Assembly: GCF_000717595.1 (NCBI RefSeq)
Contig: NZ_JNZO01000004.1
Span: 1-64,000, forward strand
Direction: 5' to 3'
Length of the DNA stretch: 64,000 bases
From: Streptomyces flavochromogenes
Lineage (GTDB): Bacteria; Actinomycetota; Actinomycetes; Streptomycetales; Streptomycetaceae
Under the pieces are notes generated by a model. That model made no database searches, was not told the origin of the DNA, and saw nothing but the letters and a program-made list of their open reading frames with translations. Numbering within the stretch: position 1 is the first letter of the stretch; every line of letters starts with the position of its first letter. The translations under genes were made by a program, and so were the position numbers. This document shows, one piece after another, positions 28,210 through 36,270 of the stretch.

Positions 28210-29721
28210 ATGGATCGACTCCTCAGCCGCGCCGTCGACGGTGTCCTGCGCATGAGCGCCCAGCGCGTCCCCGACCGGATCGCCCTCCGCTACGCCGACC
28301 GGACCTGGACGTACGCCGAGCTGGACGCGGCCGTCTCCACCGCCGCGGCCGTCCTGCGGGAACCGCGCCACGGCCTCGGCCTGTCCGAGACCGCCCGGGT
28401 CGCGACCTACGGCCACAACTCGGACGCCTACCTCATCGCGTTCCTCGCCTGCTCCCGGGCGGGCCTGATCCATGTGCCGGTCAACCACCATCTGGCCGGC
28501 GAGGACCTCACGTACCTCCTCGAACAGTCCGAGACCTCCCTGGTCCTCGCCGACCCCGCCCTCGCGGAGCGCGTACCGGACGGATTCGCGGTCAAGGCGC
28601 TTCGGGACGCGCCCGGTTCACTCCTCGACGCGCTCGCGGAGCCGGAGGCGTACGACAGCGACCGTGACGCCCGGGAGTTCGTCCAGCTGCTCTACACCTC
28701 GGGCACCACCGCGCTGCCCAAGGGCGCGACCATGACCCACCGGGCGCTCGTCCACGAGTACGCGAGCGCCATCGAGGCGCTCGACCTGCACGAGGACGAC
28801 CGGCCGGTGCACGCGCTGCCGCTGTACCACTCCGCCCAGATGCATGTCTTCCTGCTGCCGTACCTCGCCGTCGGCGCCGAGAACACGATCGTCGACGGAC
28901 CCGATCCGGCCGTCCTCTTCGACCTGATCGAGACGGGCCGCGCCGACAGCCTCTTCGCCCCTCCGACGGTGTGGATCGGCCTCGCCAACCACCCCGAGTT
29001 CGCGAGCCGCGACCTGTCGGCCCTGCGCAAGGCCTACTACGGGGCCTCGATCATGCCCGTACCGGTCCTCGAGGGGCTGCGCGCACGGCTGCCCGGACTG
29101 CGCTTCTACAACTGCTTCGGCCAGTCCGAGATCGGTCCCCTCGCCACCGTCCTCGGCCCCGACGAGCACGAGGGCCGGATGGACTCCTGCGGCCGGCCCG
29201 TCCGCCACGTCGAGGCGCGGGTCGTCGACGAGGACGGCAAGGACGTGCCCGACGGCACCCCCGGCGAGATCGTCTACCGCTCCCCGCAGCTGTGCGAGGG
29301 GTACTGGCGCAAGCCCGCGGAGACCGAGGCGGCCTTCAGGGGCGGCTGGTTCCGCTCGGGTGACCTCGCCGTCCGCGACGCCGAGGGCTATCTCACGATC
29401 GTCGACCGGGTGAAGGACGTCATCAACTCCGGTGGCGTGCTGGTCGCTTCGCGGCAGGTGGAGGACGCGCTCTACACCCATCCGGGGATCGCGGAGGTGG
29501 CCGTGATCGGTCTCCCCGACGCGCGCTGGATCGAGGCGGTGACGGCGGTGGTCGTCCCGCGCGGCGAGGTCACCGAAGCCGAACTCCTGGCCCATGCCCG
29601 GGAGAACCTCGCTCATTTCAAGGCGCCCAAGCGCGTCCACTTCACCCCCGAACTGCCCCGCAACGCCAGCGGGAAGATCCTCAAGCGCGAACTGCGCGAC
29701 CGCTTCTCGCCCGATTCGTGA
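28210..29721 (+). CDS. Fatty-acid/aryl CoA ligase (AMP-forming)
   Basis: The 503-residue ANL ligase has phosphate loop LLYTSGTTALPKGATMTHRA, adenylate-binding YNCFGQSEIGPLAT, the motif WFRSGDLAVRDAEGYLTIVDR and KDVINSGGVLVASRQVEDAL. The C-terminal catalytic lysine lies in PRNASGKILKRELRDRF. It resembles FadD3-like or long-chain acyl-CoA ligases. GGAGG seven to eight bases before ATG 28210 supports the start. It diverges from the acylase; an acylase releasing a fatty acid beside a ligase that could activate it is an attractive but unproven link. Confidence 0.9.
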   Translation: MDRLLSRAVDGVLRMSAQRVPDRIALRYADRTWTYAELDAAVSTAAAVLREPRHGLGLSETARVATYGHNSDAYLIAFLACSRAGLIHVPVNHHLAGEDLTYLLEQSETSLVLADPALAERVPDGFAVKALRDAPGSLLDALAEPEAYDSDRDAREFVQLLYTSGTTALPKGATMTHRALVHEYASAIEALDLHEDDRPVHALPLYHSAQMHVFLLPYLAVGAENTIVDGPDPAVLFDLIETGRADSLFAPPTVWIGLANHPEFASRDLSALRKAYYGASIMPVPVLEGLRARLPGLRFYNCFGQSEIGPLATVLGPDEHEGRMDSCGRPVRHVEARVVDEDGKDVPDGTPGEIVYRSPQLCEGYWRKPAETEAAFRGGWFRSGDLAVRDAEGYLTIVDRVKDVINSGGVLVASRQVEDALYTHPGIAEVAVIGLPDARWIEAVTAVVVPRGEVTEAELLAHARENLAHFKAPKRVHFTPELPRNASGKILKRELRDRFSPDS

Positions 29722-29813
29722 CCCGGGCGGCATGGATCGTCAGGGACGGCCGCCGATCCGGGGGCGTGTTAGCTTGACGCGCGAACTGTTCAGTGATCCC
29801 GGGGGGGATATCC

Positions 29814-30809
29814 GTGAATCGTCGAACTCTGCTGAAGAGTGCTGCCGCGATCGGCATGGGGGCACCGCTTCTGTCCGTCGCCGCCGCGACGCCGGCCCAC
29901 GCGGCGGGCAACTACGACGTGCTCGTGACGGAGCAGGTCAAGAACAAGGTCATGCTGTTCCGCGCGATCAAACTGTGGACGCCCGAGAACCTGGGATGGG
30001 AGTGGGCGGCGCCCGACCAGACGGGGTGGGCACGTCTCGGCGACGCGCGCTTCCGGGAGACCGACCGCTTCGGCTGGGTGTGCATGGTCGCCGCGGGTGG
30101 CGGCAAGGTCGGCATGGTCAACTTCGGTGACGACGACGCCCTGTTGTGGTCGGCGACCCCGGGCGGGAACCCGCACGCCGTCGAGTACATCCGCAGCCAC
30201 GGTGTCGTGGTCGTGGCGTCGTCGTCCCCGGTGTCGTCCGCCTTCCCCTATCAGGGCTACCTGTCCGTGTACGCCCCCACGAACGCCGACGATCCCGGCA
30301 CGCTCGGGACCGAGCCGGTCGACCGGAAAGAGTTCATGGGCGCGCACGGCCTCTGGTGGGACGGCTCCCACCTGTACGCCCTCGGCACCTGGACGCTCGC
30401 CAAGTACCGGATCACCGGTTCACTGAAGGGCGCCCGTCTCGAACTCGTCCAGAAGCACATGTGGGCCACCGAGTTCGGCGGCCACAGCCTCGACATGGAC
30501 TACACCGACTCGAACAACCTCGTCCTGAACGGCGCCCAGGCCATCTGGACCGTCAACAAGGAGAACCTCGCGCTCACGAACATCCGGCCGCAGAGCCCCG
30601 GTGTGAAGTCCTTCGCCCGCGCCGTGGACGGCGAGTCGTTCTGGGTGCAGGCGATCGACGTGACGGACCCGGACAAGGAAGGGTGGTGGAACGAGTACGT
30701 GCAGTTCTTCGACCCCACGGGGAAGCCGAGCTACCGCCGCGGCCTGGACTACTACGGTTACGAAGGCAGGTTCTACCGCGCCCGGATCGCCGGCGTCAGG
30801 CTCTCCTGA
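29814..30809 (+). CDS. Tat-exported beta-propeller-like hypothetical protein
   Basis: GTG 29814 starts a 331-residue protein with a twin-arginine signal (NRRTLLKSAAAIGMGAPLLS, cleavage after THAA-like ATPAHAA). The mature part begins NYDVLVTEQVKNKVMLF and repeats short strands ending in Trp/Tyr and Gly-Asp turns (GGGKVGMVNFGDDDALLWSA, MDYTDSNNLVLNGAQAIWTV), consistent with a beta-propeller. It probably belongs to a secreted actinobacterial domain family of unknown function (DUF6528 from memory, not checked). Codon use is normal. Function not assigned. Confidence 0.75.
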   Translation: MNRRTLLKSAAAIGMGAPLLSVAAATPAHAAGNYDVLVTEQVKNKVMLFRAIKLWTPENLGWEWAAPDQTGWARLGDARFRETDRFGWVCMVAAGGGKVGMVNFGDDDALLWSATPGGNPHAVEYIRSHGVVVVASSSPVSSAFPYQGYLSVYAPTNADDPGTLGTEPVDRKEFMGAHGLWWDGSHLYALGTWTLAKYRITGSLKGARLELVQKHMWATEFGGHSLDMDYTDSNNLVLNGAQAIWTVNKENLALTNIRPQSPGVKSFARAVDGESFWVQAIDVTDPDKEGWWNEYVQFFDPTGKPSYRRGLDYYGYEGRFYRARIAGVRLS

Positions 30810-30812
30810 GCC

Positions 30813-30835
30813 AAGGGGCCGCCGGGCTGCCCCTT
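30813..30835. terminator. Small hairpin after the secreted propeller-like gene
   Basis: AAGGGGC pairs with GCCCCTT (7 bp) across a 9-base loop, four bases after the stop. The rest of the gap to the paaK stop at 30936 is two imperfect copies of a roughly 45-bp CTGCCGATC-led unit and holds no gene. Confidence 0.5.
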
Positions 30836-30935
30836 CTCGGTCGTGGCCCCAGAGGGTGCCCTGCCGATCCTGCCGGGCCTGGCACCTCCAGGGGCTGTCC
30901 TGCCGATCAGGCCGGGATCGCGACGCCTGGCATCC

Positions 30936-32222
30936 CTAGGGGGTCCTGAGGTCCACGATCCGCTTGATCTTGCCCACCGAACGCTCCAGGGTCTCGGGGT
31001 CGACCACCTCCACGCCCACCGAGACCCCGATCCCGTCCTTGACCGCCGCCGCGATCGTCCGGGCCGCCTCCGCGCGCTGCTCGCCGGTCGCGCCCGCGCG
31101 GGCCTCGGCCCGTACGGTCAGGGCGTCGAGCCGGCCCTCGCGGGTCAGCCGGAGCTGGAAGTGCGGGGCCACGGCCGGGGTGCGGAGGACGATCTCCTCG
31201 ATCTGGGTGGGGAAGAGGTTCACCCCGCGCAGGATGATCATGTCGTCGCTGCGCCCCGTGACCTTCTCCATCCGCCGGAACACCCGCGCGGTCCCCGGCA
31301 GCAGACGGGTCAGATCGCGCGTCCGGTAGCGGACGATCGGCATGGCCTCCTTGGTGAGCGAGGTGAAGACGAGCTCTCCCTCCTCCCCGTCCGGCAGCAC
31401 CTCGCCCGTGAACGGGTCCACGATCTCCGGGTAGAAGTGGTCCTCCCAGATGTGCAGGCCGTCCTTCGTCTCCACGCACTCCTGGGCCACGCCGGGGCCG
31501 ATCACCTCCGACAGGCCGTATATGTCGACCGCGTCGATCGCGAAGGCCTCCTCGATCTCCTTCCGCATCGCCTCCGTCCACGGCTCGGCACCGAAGACGC
31601 CCACCTTGAGGGAGGTCGAGCGCGGGTCCACGCCCTGCCGCTCGAACTCGTCGAGCAGCGTCAGCATGTACGAGGGGGTCACCATGATGATCTCGGGACG
31701 GAAGTCCTGGATGAGCTGCACCTGCCGGGCCGTCATGCCGCCCGACGCGGGGATCACCGTGCACCCGAGCCGCTCCGCGCCGTAGTGCGCGCCGAGTCCG
31801 CCCGTGAACAGGCCGTATCCGTACGCCACATGCACCTTGTGCCCGGGGCGGGCCCCGGCGGCGCGCAGGGAGCGGGCGACGACGTCCGCCCACATGTCGA
31901 GGTCGCCCTCGGTGTAGCCGACGACGGTCGGCCGGCCGGTGGTGCCGCTGGAGGCGTGGATGCGCCGGATCCGGGACTGGTCGACGGCGAACATGCCGAA
32001 GGGGTAGTGGTCGCGCAGGTCCGTCTTGGCGGTGAAGGGGAAGCGGGCCAGGTCCGCGAGCGTACGGCAGTCGTCCGGGGTCACCCCGGCCGCGTCGAAG
32101 GAGCGCCGGTAGAAGTCCACGTTCTCGTATGCGTGGCGCAGGCTCGCCCGCAGCCGCTCCAGCTGGAGGGCCGCGAGCTCCTCGCGTCCGAGCCGTTCGC
32201 CGCTGTCCGGCAGTTCCGTCAT
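30936..32222 (-). CDS. paaK: Phenylacetate-CoA ligase
   Basis: The 428-residue PaaK activates phenylacetate with ATP and CoA. Diagnostic pieces are LRHAYENVDFYRRSFDAAGV, PFTAKTDLRDHYPFGMFAV, the phosphate loop RIHASSGTTGRPTVVGYTEG, the segment DIYGLSEVIGPGVAQECVE and the C-terminal RGVNLFPTQIEEIVLR. Length is normal. The other paa genes (ring epoxidase paaABCDE and beta-oxidation genes) are not in the window, so this is an orphan copy. It may feed phenylacetyl-CoA elsewhere or activate a related aryl acid. A TetR-type operator lies just upstream. Confidence 0.92.
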   Translation of the reverse strand: MTELPDSGERLGREELAALQLERLRASLRHAYENVDFYRRSFDAAGVTPDDCRTLADLARFPFTAKTDLRDHYPFGMFAVDQSRIRRIHASSGTTGRPTVVGYTEGDLDMWADVVARSLRAAGARPGHKVHVAYGYGLFTGGLGAHYGAERLGCTVIPASGGMTARQVQLIQDFRPEIIMVTPSYMLTLLDEFERQGVDPRSTSLKVGVFGAEPWTEAMRKEIEEAFAIDAVDIYGLSEVIGPGVAQECVETKDGLHIWEDHFYPEIVDPFTGEVLPDGEEGELVFTSLTKEAMPIVRYRTRDLTRLLPGTARVFRRMEKVTGRSDDMIILRGVNLFPTQIEEIVLRTPAVAPHFQLRLTREGRLDALTVRAEARAGATGEQRAEAARTIAAAVKDGIGVSVGVEVVDPETLERSVGKIKRIVDLRTP

Positions 32223-32252
32223 CGCGCCACTCCTTCACGGTCGTAAAACGGA

Positions 32253-32270
32253 CGACCGATCATTCGGTCG
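32253..32270. promoter_or_regulatory. TetR-type palindrome upstream of paaK
   Basis: CGACCGA-TCAT-TCGGTCG is a perfect 7+4+7 palindrome 31-48 bases before the paaK start. The ACCGA...TCGGT core is of the type bound by PaaR/FadR-like TetR repressors. No such regulator is encoded in the window. Confidence 0.6.
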
Positions 32271-32389
32271 ATCCGTTCCCGGTCAGTAAAACCGGAGGTA
32301 CCGGGGGGTTGGCAAGGGGGCGGAGCAAGTTTCCCGGCCTGTGTCTCCGTCGCAGCCCGCGGTGTGTCGGATGCGCTCGATCGAACGGG

Positions 32390-32520
32390 GCGGGTGGCCC
32401 TTGCGGAGAAGGGCGGCCCCTGAGGGCAGGCTGACCCCCAAGGGCGGGGAGGCCACCGAGGACAGGGTGGCCTCCAGGGGCGGGGCAGCCCTTGAGGCCA
32501 GGGCGGCCCCGTCCGTAATC
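32390..32520. repeat. GC-rich imperfect repeats with a 10-bp hairpin
   Basis: Four to five variants of a GGGCGG-nnCC unit lie in the divergent gap between paaK and the acetyltransferase, with a perfect hairpin GGAGGCCACC/GGTGGCCTCC at 32448-32475. Because it lies between divergent genes it is unlikely to be a terminator for either. Confidence 0.5.
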
Positions 32521-32559
32521 CCGTTGCCGGGCGCGGGGCCGGGTGCTGGAGTGGCCCGC

Positions 32560-33336
32560 ATGGAACCCCAGCACCTCCGTGACCTCTACGACCGTCAGCT
32601 GCGCCGCGACGCCCGCCCCGACGGGCCCGGCTGCCGGGTCGAGCGCGTCGGCGACGTCGTCCGCCAGACCGGACCCGCACACGCCTGGAACGGCGTCCTC
32701 TGGTCCGGCCTCGACGCCGAGGACGCCGACCGTGCCATCGCCGGGCAGATCGACCACTACCGCGCCGAAGGGCTGTCCTTCGAGTGGAAGCTGTACGCCC
32801 ACGACACCCCCGCCGACCTCGGCGCGCGGCTCGTCGCCGCGGGCTTCGCCGCCGAGGAACCCGAGACGCTGATGGCCGCCGAGGCCGCCGCGCTGCCCCA
32901 CGACGTACCGCTGCCCGCGGGCGTCGAACTCCGTGCCGTCACCGACGAGTCAGGGGTACGCCAGGTGGCCGAGGTCCACGAACGCGCCTTCGGCACCGAC
33001 AGCGCCCACCTCGAACGCCAGCTCCTGGACCGGCTCGCGGCCGACCCCGACACCGTCACCGCCGTCGTCGCCCTCGCCGACGGCGAACCCGTCAGCGCGG
33101 CCCGCCTCGAACTCTGCCCCGGCACCGACTTCGCCGGGCTCTGGGGCGGCGGCACCGTCGAGGCCTGGCGCGGCCGAGGCCTCTACCGCGCACTCGTCGC
33201 CCACCGCGCGCGCATCGCGGCGGAACGAGGCCACCGCTACGTCCAGGTCGACGCGGCCGACACGAGCCGCCCGATCCTCCGACGCCTCGGATTCCTCACG
33301 CTTTCCACCACGACCCCTCACACATACGGCGGGTAG
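32560..33336 (+). CDS. GNAT family N-acetyltransferase
   Basis: The 258-residue protein has an N-terminal half seen in larger GNATs (VVRQTGPAHAWNGVLWSGLD, HYRAEGLSFEWKLYAHDTP) and a C-terminal catalytic fold with WGGGTVEAWRGRGLYRALVA as the acetyl-CoA loop and VDAADTSRPILRRLGF at the end. ATG 32560 follows GGAG at about nine bases. In-frame sequence further upstream is repeat DNA and is excluded. Substrate unknown. It precedes the membrane Ser/Thr kinase by about 100 bases and reads the same way. Confidence 0.82.
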   Translation: MEPQHLRDLYDRQLRRDARPDGPGCRVERVGDVVRQTGPAHAWNGVLWSGLDAEDADRAIAGQIDHYRAEGLSFEWKLYAHDTPADLGARLVAAGFAAEEPETLMAAEAAALPHDVPLPAGVELRAVTDESGVRQVAEVHERAFGTDSAHLERQLLDRLAADPDTVTAVVALADGEPVSAARLELCPGTDFAGLWGGGTVEAWRGRGLYRALVAHRARIAAERGHRYVQVDAADTSRPILRRLGFLTLSTTTPHTYGG

Positions 33337-33439
33337 ACCGACCCCTTCCCCGGCGCAACCCGCGGACACGGCGGGCCGGGTGTCCGGAACGGTAGGGTGC
33401 CGACCGGCAATTGAGGTCTGCGTGGGGAGACACGAGTTC

Positions 33440-35350
33440 ATGAGTGGTCAGCAGTCGGGTCGCGGGGGCGACGCGGGCGAGGTCTTCCAGCCGCTTGCGG
33501 CCGACGATCCCACCACGGTCGCGGGATACCGGCTCGCCGCACGGCTGGGCGCCGGCGGCATGGGCAAGGTGTACCTGTCGTACACCCCCGGAGGCCGGCC
33601 CGTCGCCATCAAGCTCATCCGCCCCGAGTTCGGCGAGGACGCCGAGTTCCGCCGCCGTTTCGCCCAGGAGGTGCGCTCCGCGCAGCGCGTGCAGGGGCTC
33701 TTCACCGCGCCCGTGATCGACGCCGACCCCGAGGGCGCGCAGCCCTGGCTGGCGACCGCCTACGTCCCCGGCCCCTCGCTCGCCGACGCGGTCGTCTCCC
33801 ACGGCGCGCTGCCCGTGGAGACGGTGCTGCTGCTCGTCGCGGGCATGGCCGAGGCCCTGCACGTCATCCACGGCGCGGGGATCGTGCACCGCGACCTCAA
33901 GCCGTCCAACGTACTGCTCGCCGCCGACGGGCCCCGCGTCATCGACTTCGGCATCGCGCACGCGGCCGACGCGACCTCCCTCACCGGCAGCGGCGTCACC
34001 ATCGGCACTCCGTCGTTCATGGCGCCCGAGCAGGCCGCCGGGCGCAGGGTGACCGCGGCCACCGACGTCTTCGCGCTCGGTCAGGTCGCGGCGTACGCGT
34101 CGACGGGCGTGCCGGCGTTCGGCGAGGGGACCTCGCACGGCGTCCTCTACCGGATCGTGCACGAGGAGCCCGACCTCGGCGCGGTGCCCGAGCGCCTGAG
34201 CGAGCTGGTCACCCGGTGCCTGGCGAAGGATCCGGAGGCACGGCCGTCGCTCGCCGAGATCATCCAGCTCTGCCAGGCGGCGAACGCGTCGACCGTGCTC
34301 CGCCGGCCCGAGGACTGGCTGCCGGGCCCGGTCTCCGCCGACATCACGGCGCGTGCGGCCGCTCCGGCGCCCGTCCAGACGCCGCCGCCCCCGACGACCG
34401 CGCCCACGGGCGGCTACACGCCCACCGCTCCGGCCGGGCCGCCCGCGCCCGCCGTGGCCTACTCGCCGACCGCTCCGTCGACCCCGGCTGCCCCGCCCGG
34501 CGGGTACGGGCCGTCCGCCGGACATCGGGCGACCCCGCCGCCCGGGCCGTACAGCACGCCCCCGCCGCACGCGGCGCCGACCCACGCCGCGCCGGCGCAC
34601 ACGGCACCGGCCCATGCGGTACCCGGCCACGTCCACCCGCAGGCGCAGGGGCCGTACCCGCCGTCGTCGTACCCGCACCCCGGAGCCCCCGGCGGACCGA
34701 TGTCCGCGCCGCCCGGTCCACGGCGGGGCTCGGCCAGGAAGGGGCTCCTCGTCGCCCTGGCCGCCGTGGTCGCCTTCGGCGCCGTGGGCGGTGTCACCGC
34801 CTACACGCTCCTGAAGGACAAGGAGCGGACGAACGCCTCGGACAACGACAAGCCGAGCGGCGCCACGGGGGGCCCGACGGCCTCGGGCACCCCCGGCACC
34901 GGCAGCGGCACCGAGGGAACCAGTGGTACGCCGAGTGCGAAGCCCTCGACGGCGTCCGCCGCGAAGCCCGCCGACTTCCAGGGCATCAACCTCACCGCCG
35001 GGTACCACCTGACCCTCGGGGACGCGGTCGTACGGCCCCAGGACGGCGAGGACGGCGGGTACGAACTCTCCTACGACACCGGCGGCTACCTCGACGCCGA
35101 GAGCAGCGGCGGCAACATGGTGCTCCTCGACCCGGGACAGGAGGGTTCGCTCGACGTGTGCCGCGGGGAGACCCGGTTCACCAAGGAGGTGTACGTGAAC
35201 AAGCTGTCCCAGGGCCGCCAGCTCTGCGTCACGACCGGGACCGGCCACATCGGCCTCGTCACCGTCAAGGGCATCTCCCCGGAGGACTCGCCCAGTACCT
35301 ACATGACGCTCGACGTGACGGTCTGGCGCAACGCGGCCCCCGCGTCGTAG
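33440..35350 (+). CDS. Membrane-anchored Ser/Thr protein kinase (PknB type)
   Basis: The 636-residue protein has an N-terminal kinase domain (about 28-290): GAGGMGKVYLS glycine loop, Lys in VAIKLIRPEF, VHRDLKPSNVLL at about 150, IDFGIAHAAD, and GTPSFMAPEQA. A proline/threonine/histidine-rich linker (about 310-430) comes next. A single transmembrane helix follows (KGLLVALAAVVAFGAVGGV, about 434-457), then an extracellular domain of roughly 180 residues with two cysteines (LDVCRGETRF, GRQLCVTTGTGHIG). No PASTA repeats are present, so the outer sensor is a different fold. GGGGAGA at 33424-33430 supports ATG 33440. It probably couples an envelope signal to phosphorylation of cytosolic proteins. 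Confidence 0.92.
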   Translation: MSGQQSGRGGDAGEVFQPLAADDPTTVAGYRLAARLGAGGMGKVYLSYTPGGRPVAIKLIRPEFGEDAEFRRRFAQEVRSAQRVQGLFTAPVIDADPEGAQPWLATAYVPGPSLADAVVSHGALPVETVLLLVAGMAEALHVIHGAGIVHRDLKPSNVLLAADGPRVIDFGIAHAADATSLTGSGVTIGTPSFMAPEQAAGRRVTAATDVFALGQVAAYASTGVPAFGEGTSHGVLYRIVHEEPDLGAVPERLSELVTRCLAKDPEARPSLAEIIQLCQAANASTVLRRPEDWLPGPVSADITARAAAPAPVQTPPPPTTAPTGGYTPTAPAGPPAPAVAYSPTAPSTPAAPPGGYGPSAGHRATPPPGPYSTPPPHAAPTHAAPAHTAPAHAVPGHVHPQAQGPYPPSSYPHPGAPGGPMSAPPGPRRGSARKGLLVALAAVVAFGAVGGVTAYTLLKDKERTNASDNDKPSGATGGPTASGTPGTGSGTEGTSGTPSAKPSTASAAKPADFQGINLTAGYHLTLGDAVVRPQDGEDGGYELSYDTGGYLDAESSGGNMVLLDPGQEGSLDVCRGETRFTKEVYVNKLSQGRQLCVTTGTGHIGLVTVKGISPEDSPSTYMTLDVTVWRNAAPAS

Positions 35351-35351
35351 C

Positions 35352-36167
35352 TCAGGACGCCCAGTGCGCGGGGCGCTCGAAACCCACCGGAAGGCGGGTC
35401 TCGGCGTTCCCGCGCGCCGCGTTCAGCTGGGGCTGCGTCAGGAAGAGGGAGCCGGTCAGGTCCGCACCCGACAGATCGGCGTCCCGCAGGTCGGCGCCGA
35501 TCAGATCCGTGAGCGACAGATCGGCGTCCGTCAGATCGGCGGCGATCAGCAGCGCCCCGCGCAGGTCGGTGCCGCGCAGCTTCGCCCCGCGCAGCCGCTT
35601 GCCGATCAGGTCCGCCCCGCGCCGGCTCTTCGGCTTCGCTCCGGCCGTGGCGCGGACGAGCTCGCTCGTCCGCAGGAGCAGCTCGTTCACCTCGGCGCGC
35701 ACGTCCGGCACCCTCAGCTTCTCCAGGGCGTCCGCCGAGCCCGCGGTGAGGTCCTCGACCCGGGCGAGCGCCGTCCGCAGCTCGGCGTGGACGGGGCGGG
35801 CCGCCGGTCGGGCCAGCGCCTCCGTGAGATAGCGCAGCAGCTCGTGGAGCTGGCGCATCACATAGAACACGTCGTACATCCGGCCCGCGGTCTCCGGCGC
35901 CTCGCGCCAGGACACACCGCCGAAGGTCACCTGGGACACCTGCTGGCCGGCGCCGAAGCAGTCGTACACCGTGCAGCCCTGGAAGCCACTCGTCCGCAGC
36001 CGCGTGTGGATGCCGCAGCGGAAGTCCTCCTGGAGGTTCCGGCAGGGCTCGCCCGGCGCCTTGTTCACGGCGAAGTCGGCCGACTTCGCGAAAGGCAGCG
36101 CCACACAGCACAGGCCGAAGCAGTTGGCGCAGTCGCCGCGCAGTGCGGATTCCCGGGGCTCGGGCAC
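35352..36167 (-). CDS. Cysteine-cluster (YkgJ-like) protein with C-terminal pentapeptide repeats
   Basis: About 271 residues. The N-terminal domain has eight to nine cysteines in an ordered pattern: DCANCFGLCCVALPF, then PCRNLQ, RCGIHTRL and GFQGCTVYDCFGAGQ. This resembles the YkgJ-type Fe-S or zinc cluster family. A helical middle (residues about 110-185) precedes a right-handed pentapeptide-repeat helix: LRGAKLRGTDLRGALLIAAD then LTDADLSLTDLIGADLRDAD. The frame is open to 36284, but that start would overlap the divergent gene at 36271. The GTG complementary to 36165-36167, behind AAGGA, is preferred. Function unknown; DNA-mimic, scaffold or metal-sensing roles are possible. Confidence 0.75.
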   Translation of the reverse strand: MPEPRESALRGDCANCFGLCCVALPFAKSADFAVNKAPGEPCRNLQEDFRCGIHTRLRTSGFQGCTVYDCFGAGQQVSQVTFGGVSWREAPETAGRMYDVFYVMRQLHELLRYLTEALARPAARPVHAELRTALARVEDLTAGSADALEKLRVPDVRAEVNELLLRTSELVRATAGAKPKSRRGADLIGKRLRGAKLRGTDLRGALLIAADLTDADLSLTDLIGADLRDADLSGADLTGSLFLTQPQLNAARGNAETRLPVGFERPAHWAS

Positions 36168-36270
36168 GGTGGAAGGATTCCTTCGCTGGTCGGGGACGGT
36201 CCACCCACCGTATCGCGCTCCCCGCCAAACCCGTTGCGAAGATCGTTCGTGGTCCGTGAGGATCGGTGTC

